A program made the translations under genes and the position numbers. From positions 1 through 64,000 of the forward strand of contig WBZZ01002504.1 in the NCBI GenBank assembly GCA_019918135.1: 64,000 nt of DNA. The letters are read 5' to 3'. Position 1 is the first letter of the stretch; every line of letters starts with the position of its first letter. Positions 41,469 through 51,043 of the stretch are shown here, in pieces. A model generated the notes under the pieces. It worked only from the letters and a program-made list of their open reading frames with translations. It had not been told where the DNA came from and ran no database searches. Origin of the DNA: Paulinella micropora (lineage: Eukaryota; Cercozoa; Imbricatea; Euglyphida; Paulinellidae).

Positions 41469-42710
41469 ATGTCCCACCAGAGAAATTTGGTCGCACAAAA
41501 TCCCGACGGAAAGTTTGTGAATGTAAAAGTCGGGCATGATGGTTATCTTGAGACTAATGTTGAAAAAACAGCATTTGGTGAATTAGCAACATCACAATAC
41601 ACACCGATTATACAAGAAACATTTATGTATAATGTAAATACCTCTAAGTGGAACACAAGCACTACTAATGCTACATTAGAGCAAAGGAGTGCTGTGGCAT
41701 ATCTAACAACACAGGCTGTTGGAGGTTCAAGATTATTCATTGAAACAAAAAAGAATATTAAATATCGTGCTGGTATGGGTGTATGTGTCAGATTTACTGC
41801 TTTGTGGAATACAAATGAAGCAGGCGGATATTCATCTTATGTAGGTATTGGTGATTCCTTCTTAACGGACGGATTTTTCTTCTCAAGAGAAAATGGTGTA
41901 ATGAAAATATACCAATTAAACAACTTCACTGTAATTACCGAGGTTAAACAAAGTCAATGGAATGTAGATAAAGCAGATGGAACCGATTACTTACCAGCAA
42001 TTGATTTCAGTAAGGGTAATGTTTTTATTTCAGATTAAATATCAATACTCAGGTTTTGGTCAGATATCATTTTATATTGAAAATCCAAACACGGGGATAT
42101 TTCAACTAGTCCATGCTATACGATATGCTAACAGCAAAACTGCTCCTTCTCTTAATAATACTACTTTACCATTCTTGGCTTCTATAGCAGTTGGTGCTAA
42201 TCCGCAAATCCAAAATCTTAGAATTTCCAGTGTTGGATGCTTTATTGTAGGAACTGAAGTCATAAGAGGTATTCCATTTATTTATGAAAGAACAGCAAAT
42301 ACGACGAATGTAGCAACTCATGCTTTTACTATGAGAAATAATACTAATATTATCGGAAACACTATTGCTAATTATAGTATAGTGTATCTAGACGGCTAAA
42401 TGTCTTAAATACAGATGGTAAATCTGGTGTAATCATTAAAGTAATAAAAAATGCTACCCTTACTGGTGCTGTCTATGCTGAAAACAATACTAATACAAGT
42501 CTGGTTTCATTTGATACTACCGCAACTATTGCTGGTGGAAATACTATAGCCGTTGTATTTGTTAATACAAATGATGCTCAAAGCATTGATTTTAATGATT
42601 ATGATTTAGATGCTATGTTGCCAAGCGAAAGGCTTACTATAACAGAACAGGCTACTACAAATCAGACTATAAGTATTCAGTATGCTTTTACTTGGTTAGA
42701 AGACCCATGA
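41469..42710 (+). pseudogene. Beta-rich virion-associated protein, frameshifted
   Basis: It starts 'MSHQRNLVAQNPDGKFVNVK', with 'TAFGELATSQYTPIIQETFM' and 'NIKYRAGMGVCVRFTALWN' plus 'YVGIGDSFLTDGFFFSRE'. Proteins with this AFGEL...P..Q..F, Y.AG.G...RFTA, GIGD order occur in phages and large algal viruses as structural proteins of unknown detail. The first frame stops near 42038 and a second covers 41977-42399. After the TAA near 42399 the frame changes again to run to 42710 ('NATLTGAVYAENNTNTS', 'YAFTWLEDP'). The left element's equivalent, if any, lies outside the window. Confidence 0.6.
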
Positions 42711-42750
42711 AAGCAAAAAAAACGAAAATGGAAGTGTGGATTTTCAAATA

Positions 42751-43251
42751 TCACTTTTTAAAATACTTGATCAAATTATTTTTTCTAACTTCATTCATTT
42801 CTTCATTTTGTTCTAGAAATGAAAGTACACATGCCACATCGCAAAATCTATCATCGTCAATTGAAACTGATGACACATTTTTTTTCTCACACTCTTTACA
42901 AGGTGCTTTATTTAATATACATCCTTCTTCTGTACATGTAGCATTCGCTATCACTTCACCAACATTAGCCTTGATTTCTGTGATACTAGTCTCTTTTAAA
43001 TCAGTTGTCTTAAAAGGTGTGCTTGGTTCCTCCATTATAATTTTTGCTAGTGTAGCCTCCAATGGAATAACTACTTTCACATTACATCCTTCGTCTGTAG
43101 CTTTCGCTGTGTCGTCGCGGGGTTTATATTGCTCATAGAAAGAAACAATGTCAGGCTTAGTCCATTTAATTGTCGGCTTTCTTATTTCGCCGTCAAGGTT
43201 CCATTTTTCAATTTCATTTAAGTAGTCTTGTTTGGTGTTCAGGTCAGTCAT
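42751..43251 (-). CDS. Cys-containing protein of unknown function
   Basis: 166 residues, 'MTDLNTKQDYLNEIEKWNLD' at the start and a C-terminal Cys cluster ('ATCTEEGCILNKAPCKECEK', then 'FCDVACVLSFLE'). The Cys spacing could bind zinc. It belongs to the minus-strand block 42751-47576 that is convergent with the capsid block. No family recognised. Confidence 0.55.
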   Translation of the reverse strand: MTDLNTKQDYLNEIEKWNLDGEIRKPTIKWTKPDIVSFYEQYKPRDDTAKATDEGCNVKVVIPLEATLAKIIMEEPSTPFKTTDLKETSITEIKANVGEVIANATCTEEGCILNKAPCKECEKKNVSSVSIDDDRFCDVACVLSFLEQNEEMNEVRKNNLIKYFKK

Positions 43252-43265
43252 CTTATATTATTATA

Positions 43266-43565
43266 TTATTTTTTTTCATCAAATATATTTTTTACTTCAC
43301 TTTTAATGTCTGTAAATTTTTCAAACCACTGCTGTTTCATAACCCATTCTAGATATGGTTTGTCAATGGTAGCAACATCTTGAATTTTCTTACCTTTATA
43401 CTTACCGAATGGAAAAATATCCCTTGGCTTGCCTGCCCGTGCATTTTCAATCATTTGGATTCCGTCAGTAATTATCTTTTTAACATCGGTAAGAGAAAAT
43501 GTTTCTTTTTTATTTTCAATAGAGAGTTTCTCAAACTTCTCACATAATCTGGTGAGGGTGGTCAT
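43266..43565 (-). CDS. ExoX C-terminal-like small protein
   Basis: 99 residues. The C-terminal half 'FPFGKYKGKKIQDVATIDKP' with 'YLEWVMKQQWF' matches the pattern (FGKYKG..., D..YL.W) of the domain found at the end of ExoX-type exonucleases and in putative quorum-sensing-like proteins. The N-terminus is a short coiled coil. There is no nuclease domain. It lies between PolB2 and an unknown gene, so a helper role in replication is possible but unproven. Confidence 0.65.
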   Translation of the reverse strand: MTTLTRLCEKFEKLSIENKKETFSLTDVKKIITDGIQMIENARAGKPRDIFPFGKYKGKKIQDVATIDKPYLEWVMKQQWFEKFTDIKSEVKNIFDEKK

Positions 43566-43634
43566 TGGTCTATATAGAGTGGTAAAAAAATTTATGGAAA
43601 AAAATTAATTAATTATTTGATATTTTGATTATTA

Positions 43635-46572
43635 TTAAATGTTGAGAGCGGGTGCGAACCCGTGTGGAATACTATCATTTTCGTTGATAAACTCACGACC
43701 GCACCATCTTGTTTTATTAACTACTTTTACTACATTCTTTTGATGCTGTATGCTAAAATGCTCAATGTGTTGTTGTTTGCTGTTTCTACTAGTATGTATT
43801 TTCTTCATTATAAAGTCTCTGGTATTAGTTAAACTTTCACCCTTATCCATTAATTCATAAGCGGTTGGATTTAATTTTTTCAAGTCCAAACCTTTTCCTC
43901 TAAAGTGGAAATGAGTTTTACCTTTTTCTTCATCTTTTTTTACATACTCCAACATATACAATTTTGGTGCTACCCATATTCCCCTTATTATTTTACAATC
44001 TGTTTCGAGGTCATCATCCATTCCGCCGATTGCTTTATCTCTAAATCTCTTTATCTGTTCAATGTTTCTTACATGGCTTTGAATGCTGTCTGTATCAGTA
44101 TAATTCTAATCTCTGTCAGGGTCGTTGTCTGGGTTGGCTTCAGTCATATACTTATACATAATTCGTCTGCTGTATGCTAGGATAAATGCTCCGTAGTGAG
44201 TGGGTTTTGTAATTTTTTCTTCTTTTTCTTGCTCATCTCTGGGAATACCACTGATTAGCCATAATTCACCATTAGCCTCTTCAAACTTTTCAATATCAGT
44301 TATTACATGTTTAGCCCAGAATTTCCAATACTCATGATTTTTTGATATGTGTTTACTTACAGAATTAATCGGTCTTTGAATTGTCTTTCCGTAATACTAT
44401 AAAGCATTCATAAATAACTTTGCTAATAAGTACTGCGGTGCGCCTTTCTTTGAATTTTGTTTTTTCTTGAATAAGTCTAAAATATATTCTTTGAATACTG
44501 GTTCGGCTTCTTCAGTGTAATATCCACGATTGATTTTGACTTGGTAGCCAAGTTCAATCATATCTTCAATATCTACAGAAGTAAGCCATTGGTCTTTCAT
44601 ATCTCTTAACTCCCATTTTAAACACCCCTTACTATCTCTATACGGAACCCGCGGATGTAATATATTTTTTGGGGATATGTAATCAACATTATATATCCCT
44701 AGTTCCTTTCATTTCTCCTTCACATTCCTTTATTTCGCCAGTCATAAATAGTTCAAGCATCGCCGTTGGATAAAGACTTACAACATCAGCATCAATAAGA
44801 TAATCTACAACTTCATCAAACCCAATTTCACCATTTATGAATTTTTGATATTGTTCTGAAATAAATCGTCTTTTGCTTGGATAAGTTCTAGCACCATATA
44901 CTGCCCTTGTAAAATCTTTTTCTTGTTTTAAATTTGGTAGTTGAATAATATATTTACCATCTATCTTCTTTTTCCATAAATTTTAAGTAAGAGACGAAGT
45001 AGAGATAAAAGCGGTTAAGTTAATTTTATGTTCTTCATATATTGATTATTTAGTGTGTCGTGTAGTTCCTTTAGTCCCATAACATCTTTTTCTAAGTATG
45101 TTAAACATTCGTTTTTTGTTTTGTCATCCATCTCTTCCCATCGTTTCGCATTGTTGTGGTCAAAGTCTCCTTTTAACACATTACATCCCAGTGTTTCAAG
45201 GTTCTTTTTTAGACTTCCCTCAGTGTGCTTACATAAATCCCAGAATTTGATATTTTTATATTCTAACGAGATAATAGCACCATTATTCATTAAGGTATTT
45301 GCTTTTAAATTTCTTTTGATAAATTCCTTTTGAAAGTAGTAGTGGTCAAACTTACTCTCATTAAAAGCATTAACATATAATGTCGCTTTTGGTTTCATTT
45401 TTGATAAATCATCCGCATATTCAAAAATTATGTCAAGTAATTTAGGGATACATTCATCTCCGGCGACATACTTAAAACCGATATTAGCAATCGTATAGCC
45501 CGCTATATATGGTGTGTGTAATTCGTATTCATTTGTAAAAGTCTCTAAGTCATAATGAAATACTTCATCTTGATTATTATACTTAGCCTCTTCAAATCTA
45601 GTAAGTAAAGACCTTACCTGATTTTCCTTTCCTCTTAATTTAGCATTTGCATATGAAACTCTTTTATTATTACAAGTGTGCTTATTAAAATAAGTTGAAA
45701 AGCAATCTGGACACTTATTTTTATTTCTTTTTATGAAACTTATATAATGACCTTTAAGAAGATAACAGAGCACGTCCGCATTAATTAAAGGGTCTTCAAA
45801 ATTTTTGAATGTCTGTTTGCTTGTTGTATCAGTCAATTCAAAATACTTACCTTTAATGCAATATTTTTTTAAGATTTCATATCCTATTGAAAGTGGTATA
45901 TATGAATTATGTTCAAGTTTGAATTCTTGTCTAATTTCATTACATACTCTTTTAGTAAGTTTTGATGTTCCTTTCAAAGGTAGATTTAATATATCCTTAA
46001 CAACCTAGAAGAAACAATTATTATCCTTACTCCTTGGATTGATGTGAATTCCTTCATCTGTTTATGTTTCTTATCACTCCCTGAGAGATTACAACCGCCT
46101 CCATCTTCTTGAATAATTTGAATAGTCATATGTTGAATAATTCTTTAATATCCATTCGCACTGGCTTCAAGATTTTGTTCGTTGTATAGATATATATCAC
46201 GAAACAACTCATCAATGTCTTTTAACTTAACTGAATTGAAAGTTTTCCATTTATAAAACTTACTATCATCAACATCCGTTATATAACCAAACTTGACATG
46301 AAGACTTGCTTCGTTTGTCAGACTTCTATTTTTAGCATCCTTAACTGCTATCATAATTAATATTTCAATCGTATCCATATCATAGAAGTTAATGTCAAGG
46401 TCTTTAGAAGGGTATGTATAGCCATTTATACCTTTGTTTTTATTGGTCTTAGTTCAACAAGTTTTACCTCGCGCTTCTTCGCTTCCTGTGTCTTAGTTTC
46501 CCTTAAGTTCGCCCTTACCTTCGCTAGTTCTACATTTTCCTTCGTTGGTCTGGGTGGTAAAGGTGGTGGCAT
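43635..46572 (-). pseudogene. Family B DNA polymerase, second type (PolB2), broken by TAGs and frameshifts
   Basis: N-terminus 'MPPPLPPRPTKENVELAKVR' (46572). A Cys/His finger 'CPDCFSTYFNKHTC' precedes the exonuclease: 'VFHYDLETFTN' (Exo I), 'LYVNAFNESKFDHYYF' (Exo II), 'YLEKDVMGLKEL' (Exo III). Polymerase motifs: 'LIDADVVSLYPTAML' (A, about 44780), 'LLAKLFMNAL' then 'YYGKTIQRP' (B, split by TAG 44397-44399), 'NYTDTDSIQSH' (C, after TAG 44106-44108), and 'VAPKLYMLEYV' (KxY). A further TAG is at 46005-46007, with frame changes near 46430, 46150, 45000 and 44690. About 980 residues, shorter than PolB1 and clearly a different lineage. Confidence 0.85.
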
Positions 46573-46670
46573 ACTTTTTTTATATCAATGCGGATATAAA
46601 AATAATAAAAATAATAATAAATTATCTGTTATATATAAATATAATAATATCTTATCTTTTAAATAGAAAT

Positions 46671-46892
46671 TCATTTCAATGCCTCCTCCATTCTTTTCAA
46701 CTTAAGTAATGCTTGCTTTAGTTCAACTCTTTTTTTCTTTCTTCTTTCCGCTATTATTGCTTTGTTTTTATTGTAATACTCCATTAACTTCTGTCTATGT
46801 TTTTCTGGATCTTTTTGTATAAATTCTCTAGCCTTTCTCCGTAAGGCTTCCTTTTTCTCTTCTGGTGTTTTGTATATCGGTTTTCTACCCAT
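46671..46892 (-). CDS. Small basic 'MGR' protein upstream of PolB2
   Basis: 73 residues from 'MGRKPIYKTPEEKKEALRRK', then 'EYYNKNKAIIAERRKKKRVE', one long basic helix. It is similar to 18733-18948, which also sits just upstream of a polymerase on the same strand. Start chosen at 46892 by that similarity. Function unknown; DNA binding is plausible from composition. Confidence 0.6.
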   Translation of the reverse strand: MGRKPIYKTPEEKKEALRRKAREFIQKDPEKHRQKLMEYYNKNKAIIAERRKKKRVELKQALLKLKRMEEALK

Positions 46893-46940
46893 AGTATATA
46901 AATAGTAAAAAAAATCATCTGTAATATATAAAATCAATAA

Positions 46941-47219
46941 TTAAGGGATAGTAATTTCTAACCCATAATGTTTTCCATTTCCCCCTCCATAAGTTGAATA
47001 AAATACTCTTTGCTTTCCTTCAAATTTTAATGATGGTGCTAAATTTTTATTAATATAACCCAAATGCTTACCGCTTTCTGTTTCAACCCTTATCGCATCT
47101 TTATCAAACTTATTTTCTGGCTCGTGTTTAATGAAAACTTTTTCATTACTTTTTCGGAGATAAACAATATTATCCTGTCGCCCTTCAAATGAAACACCCA
47201 CAACTCTCGTCGTTGTCAT
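46941..47219 (-). CDS. HIRAN-domain protein
   Basis: 92 residues from 'MTTTRVVGVSFEGRQDNIVY'. The whole protein fits the HIRAN fold: 'VVGVSFEGRQ', 'VFIKHEPENKFDKDAIRVET' and 'GKHLGYINKNLAPSL'. HIRAN domains bind single-stranded 3' DNA ends, as in HLTF/Rad5, and also occur alone in phages and viruses. Placement beside PolB2 suggests recognition of replication ends or forks. Start at 47219 because the domain begins immediately after it. Confidence 0.8.
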   Translation of the reverse strand: MTTTRVVGVSFEGRQDNIVYLRKSNEKVFIKHEPENKFDKDAIRVETESGKHLGYINKNLAPSLKFEGKQRVFYSTYGGGNGKHYGLEITIP

Positions 47220-47321
47220 ATTATAGAAACTTTTAGAAAAGTTTCCCAAAAATCTGTTTGCTCAAAGATTTTCAAAATCTTTTGTTATATATACATAAAT
47301 AATATTTGTGAAAAAATAAAA

Positions 47322-47576
47322 TTAATTATTTGTTTTTTTATTTTTAAAATATCTTTCTATGTCGTCGTTTCTATATGTTATACGAGTGAATTTATGTCCT
47401 CTTAACATAATTTCTTCTTTCTCTGCGAAAAAGTCTCTATGTGCTTGACTTTTTTCATGTGTGTATTTACTAAATATTCCTATCGTCTTACCACAGACAC
47501 ATGTATATTTATTTTTCCTTCTTTCTTTTAAGTATTCGTTTCTCTTCTGCTTTCTAATTTGGTGCTTGTCGTCCAT
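47322..47576 (-). CDS. Small zinc-finger-like protein next to the TIR
   Basis: 84 residues, 'MDDKHQIRKQKRNEYLKERR' then 'YTCVCGKTIGIFSKYTHEKS' and 'QAHRDFF', a Cys-x-Cys ... His ... His pattern like that at the end of the GIY-YIG gene (about 7425-7495). A basic C-terminal tail. It is the outermost gene, 28 bases from the right TIR. Possible TIR or DNA-binding factor, as inference. Confidence 0.6.
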   Translation of the reverse strand: MDDKHQIRKQKRNEYLKERRKNKYTCVCGKTIGIFSKYTHEKSQAHRDFFAEKEEIMLRGHKFTRITYRNDDIERYFKNKKTNN

Positions 47577-47604
47577 CTATATCAAGACGAAAAAATTTTC
47601 TTTT

Positions 47605-47757
47605 ATGATACATATATTTTTCTCGTAGTGTGCTGTAGAAGACTATTTTGCTGTTTTTGTTTCTTTGTATCTACTATCAATAGGAAGGGCTACAACACAG
47701 AAAACGAAGGCTGTGAATTTGCAAAAATTCACGACGAGATTTTCTGTATCATCTACT
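47605..47757 (-). repeat. Polinton right terminal inverted repeat
   Basis: Reverse complement of 19914-20066 with no mismatch seen. It ends CATCTACT and is followed by the target duplication AAGAGA (47758-47763). Confidence 0.95.
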
Positions 47758-48098
47758 AAGAGAGAGTAGGGCAGGAGGAGGCGGCTCGTAAGCGCCTCGA
47801 GCAGGAAGAGCGACAGCGCCAAGAGGAGGAAGCTCGCGAGCGCAGACAGGAGCAAGAGGGAGCGCGACGGGAGGAGGAACAGAGGTTGAGGCAAAAGAAG
47901 GAGGAAGAGGATGAGGCTCGTAAGCGTCGCGAGCAGGAGGAGCGACAGCGCCAGGAGCAGGAGGAGGCTGGTAAGCGCAGGGAGGAGGAAAAGGGAGCGC
48001 AACAGGAGCCGTACAAGGCCAAGGAGTGGGCGTGCGTTCACTGCACCTTCTTGAACGGCCCCAACGCCTTTGTGTGTGACATGTGCGCATCGCCCAAG
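47758..48098 (+). pseudogene. Host zinc-finger/TPR gene, segment 2 (coiled coil and RanBP2 zinc finger)
   Basis: It resumes the E/R-rich coiled coil and ends in a RanBP2-type zinc finger 'WACVHCTFLNGPNAFVCDMC' followed by 'ASPK'. The CAAG at 48095-48098 is the left copy of the target duplication for the 10.2-kb element. Beyond that, the apparent codons 'NK-stop' belong to the element. The same finger type with 'SPK' or 'SSK' after it recurs at 58410-58490 and 59235-59310. Confidence 0.78.
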
Positions 48099-48261
48099 AA
48101 CAAGTGATTCGGCCAAATGTGGGGTATCAATTTTTCCGAAATTGTCCTACAGGTGATTTTGCATTTTTTGATTCAGACATTGAAAATGTGTTTTATTTAG
48201 TAAAAATAATATTGAATAAGCTGAATAACGTATTAAAATGATTTGCCAGTTGTTTTAAAGC
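48099..48261 (+). repeat. Left TIR of the 10.2-kb element
   Basis: It begins AACAAGTGATTCGG and includes ATTGTCCTACAGGTGATTTTG. It pairs with 58182-58345. Mismatches seen are GCATTTT against GCACTTT, ATATTG against ATCTTG, one A indel, and a short divergent stretch at the inner end. Confidence 0.9.
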
Positions 48262-48534
48262 TTCCTAGTTTGACTTTGTGATATCAATAATATGAAGCCT
48301 CCTACATATGTGAGAAAGGATACTTAGTCATTTATTAAATCTTAATATTGGTTTTTCTCATCCGTTTCAATAATGAATTTGATTACTAAATCTGCTTAAT
48401 TGCATTATTACAAGCTGAATATTAAATAATATTCGACAAATTATTAATCACTTTCGACTTGAATTTAGTATCCGGCTGGTGGAGCTCGCCGGGGGGGTGG
48501 GGGGGGGTGGTAGATTGAAATGAGCTACAGTCAC
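48262..48534. other. AT-rich subterminal region with G-tract
   Basis: No gene seen. A G-rich run (about 48489-48512) lies near the 3' end of the SET/DUF7869-like gene, mirrored by the C-rich run at 58079-58151. Confidence 0.6.
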
Positions 48535-50726
48535 TTACAGAGCAGCTGCACGGCGAGCTAGTTTCTTCAACTCCCTTGCATACTTTCTAGATGTTTTCGC
48601 AAACCAATCTTCTTCTTCTTCTTCTTCTTCTTCTTCTTTTTCTTCTTTTTCTTCTTCTTCTTCTTCTTCTTCTTCTTCTTCTTCCGATTGCACTCGACCC
48701 CTACCTTTGCCCCGACCCCGACCCCGAGCTCTGGCCCGACCCCGACTGTCTTCTTCTTCTTCTTCTTCTTCTTCTTCTTCTTCTTCTTCTTCTTCTTCTT
48801 CTTCTTCTTCGTCCGATGGCACTCTAACCCTACCCCTGCCCCGACCCCGACCCCGACCCCGAGCACGACCCCGACCCCGAGCACGACCCCGAGCACTTGC
48901 CCGGCCCTGACCTCTAGCAAGACTATCTCTACCACCCACTGCAGCCTTTCCTTTTTGTTCAATGCTGCAATCACATACTTGAAAGTGCCCCCATGCTGCA
49001 CTCACAAGTTCTGCACGTTTGAACTGCTTTCTATCAGCATTTCGAAAGGCTATGCCATGTGCTCGAAGATAGCTTACCAACTCCTTCACTAACACTCTCA
49101 TCGCTCCAAAAGCTTTTTCATCTGATGCGACAGCAAGAAAGGATGCAACCCTTTCCCATGCTGGCATTGACCTACCATCAGCTGCCTCAAACGCTAAATC
49201 CTGTTCTAATCGCTGCTGTGCTGAGAGCATTCTACCTCCAACCCAAGCAGGATGTGTTGGCGGTTGGCTATCACTGAGGAAGTAAGTTCTAGGGTAGTTT
49301 AGCCTTTCCTCCTCTGTCAGTTTGGAAAGACCGATCATCTTTGCCTTCCTGTCAGGTGGGACTGCAAAGGGGTCCGGTGGAAGATCTGCTAGCACTATAA
49401 CATTCACTGACCACTTCTGATCGTTTTTGTCAGTGCAGGAAATATGACCTGGATAACCAGGCTCGCCTCCCTCGCCGTAGCTTCCTGCAAAGCGCAAGCC
49501 TGCAACTGCGCCTGGGCGGCCTATAAAACATTTTCAGTTATGTATGACAATATAACAATAAACATTTACAACCTAGCATATGTTCTATCTGGTCCTTCTC
49601 CTCCTGTCCACAATACTTCTGCGCAAGCTTGCGAACATCCTTCAGAAGTTTTGGATCTGCAAACTTTACGGGAGGAAGTTTTTTGGGCAGCGTCCCTTCC
49701 GCTATTTAACAAAATAAAATAAAAGTTAGATTTTTCAACTAACAGGAGAGCAAAGTGAAAACCTGGAGCCCGGGTCATCATTTTAATCGGAGCTCCGTCT
49801 GGTCTGTCCCTTTCCCCGTGCCAATGCTCTTGCCCGTCTCCGAAGGTCTTTACCTTGGCCGTGGGGAGGCCGTTGTTGCCATCGCCTGGTACTCCAGCGT
49901 TGATTTGCCATGCCAGGGGACGATTCCAGTACTTCAAGTACTTGTTCATGCATGGTGAAAAAAAATTCACCCAGTCATAACTGGTGATCAGGATACAGAC
50001 GACAATACGTTCTTTGTCTTTGGTGAACGCGCGAAGCAGCTTGAACAAAGCCTGAGCGATGCTTGTGGTTAAAAAGGTAGTGCCTAACCCTCGTCTCATC
50101 GTGCGAAACTTCTGATCATCACCGGAAAACCCATGGTGTGGGAGATTTCGATGAGTCTGTCCTTGCAAAAACCATCCCGCCCAGATAATGAAGTTGATAA
50201 AGCCATACATACCCCAGCCAGTATTTTCGCCCCCTCCGTCAAACTCAATGAAGAGCTTCCATGCGGCCATAGTGTCAGTGCTCCACAGCCGACTCCGTAG
50301 CATGTGGTAAAGGATAGAGATTGTACTGTTCTGACCTTTTTCAATACCAGGGCCGTGAGTGTAGATGTAACTTTTCCTGGTTCTGTAACAACTGAACACC
50401 CCAAGGCCAAGACGAATAACGTACTTACCTTTAAAGTCAGTGGATTTGCGTCGACATGAAGGAACGAGCACAGGGGGTGTCCCGTCAAAAGAGCAAACAA
50501 TCGATCGAAGGTCAAGAGGTGCTCCAGACTTCCGCTTAGTGGTTTGGAAACGATTTTCCCGATGGATTTTGTGATGAGTTTGGCTCCTCACCTTCCACTG
50601 TTGAAATTCAGCTTCATTTTTGAACCCCCGCTCTTGTTCCTTCATAAGCTGCTTGCATTGCGCTGCCAGCTCGGTGCAGATTTCATCCTTGGCGATGTCC
50701 TGGTCTATTATTCACAGGAAAAAAAC

Positions 50727-50810
<84 letters not shown>

Positions 50811-50993
50811 GTGCTTCTCTGTCAATGGCTGATGCATTTCTGCACATGCGCCTCCATCGTCTCACCCGTGAGGGGAGTACGAAGAATTGACGATAAGCTC
50901 TAATGACACCCCCGCAAGGGCAGTTCCAACACTTCTAGACGGGCCGGTATGTTCAATGAAAATACTGGTGCAGAAATAGACCGGTATGTTCAA

Positions 50994-51043
<50 letters not shown>

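Larger units (their letters stand above)
19914..47757. mobile_element. Right Polinton/Maverick element, complete, with TIRs and TSD
   Basis: It is bounded by 153-bp inverted repeats (19914-20066 and 47605-47757) that I read as identical. They begin AG and are flanked by the direct repeat AAGAGA (19908-19913 and 47758-47763). This fits the Polinton hallmark of AG-starting TIRs and 6-bp duplications. Total length is 27,844 bp, of which 7,332 bp is a later retrotransposon insertion, leaving about 20.5 kb. Cargo: coiled-coil gene, unknown gene, integrase, DUF5754-like, charged protein, fibre, membrane protein, Cys-rich protein, ATPase, pX-like, protease, penton, MCP, second virion protein, ExoX-C-like, PolB2, HIRAN and a zinc-finger protein. 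Confidence 0.95.

Noticed and set aside
1395..46007. TAG reassigned to an amino acid, since five in-frame TAGs interrupt Polinton genes
   Set aside because: The left integrase ends in TAG exactly where the right copy ends in TAA, so TAG works as a stop. In-frame TGA and TAA also interrupt the right fibre gene, and two of the TAGs lie in six-base insertions.
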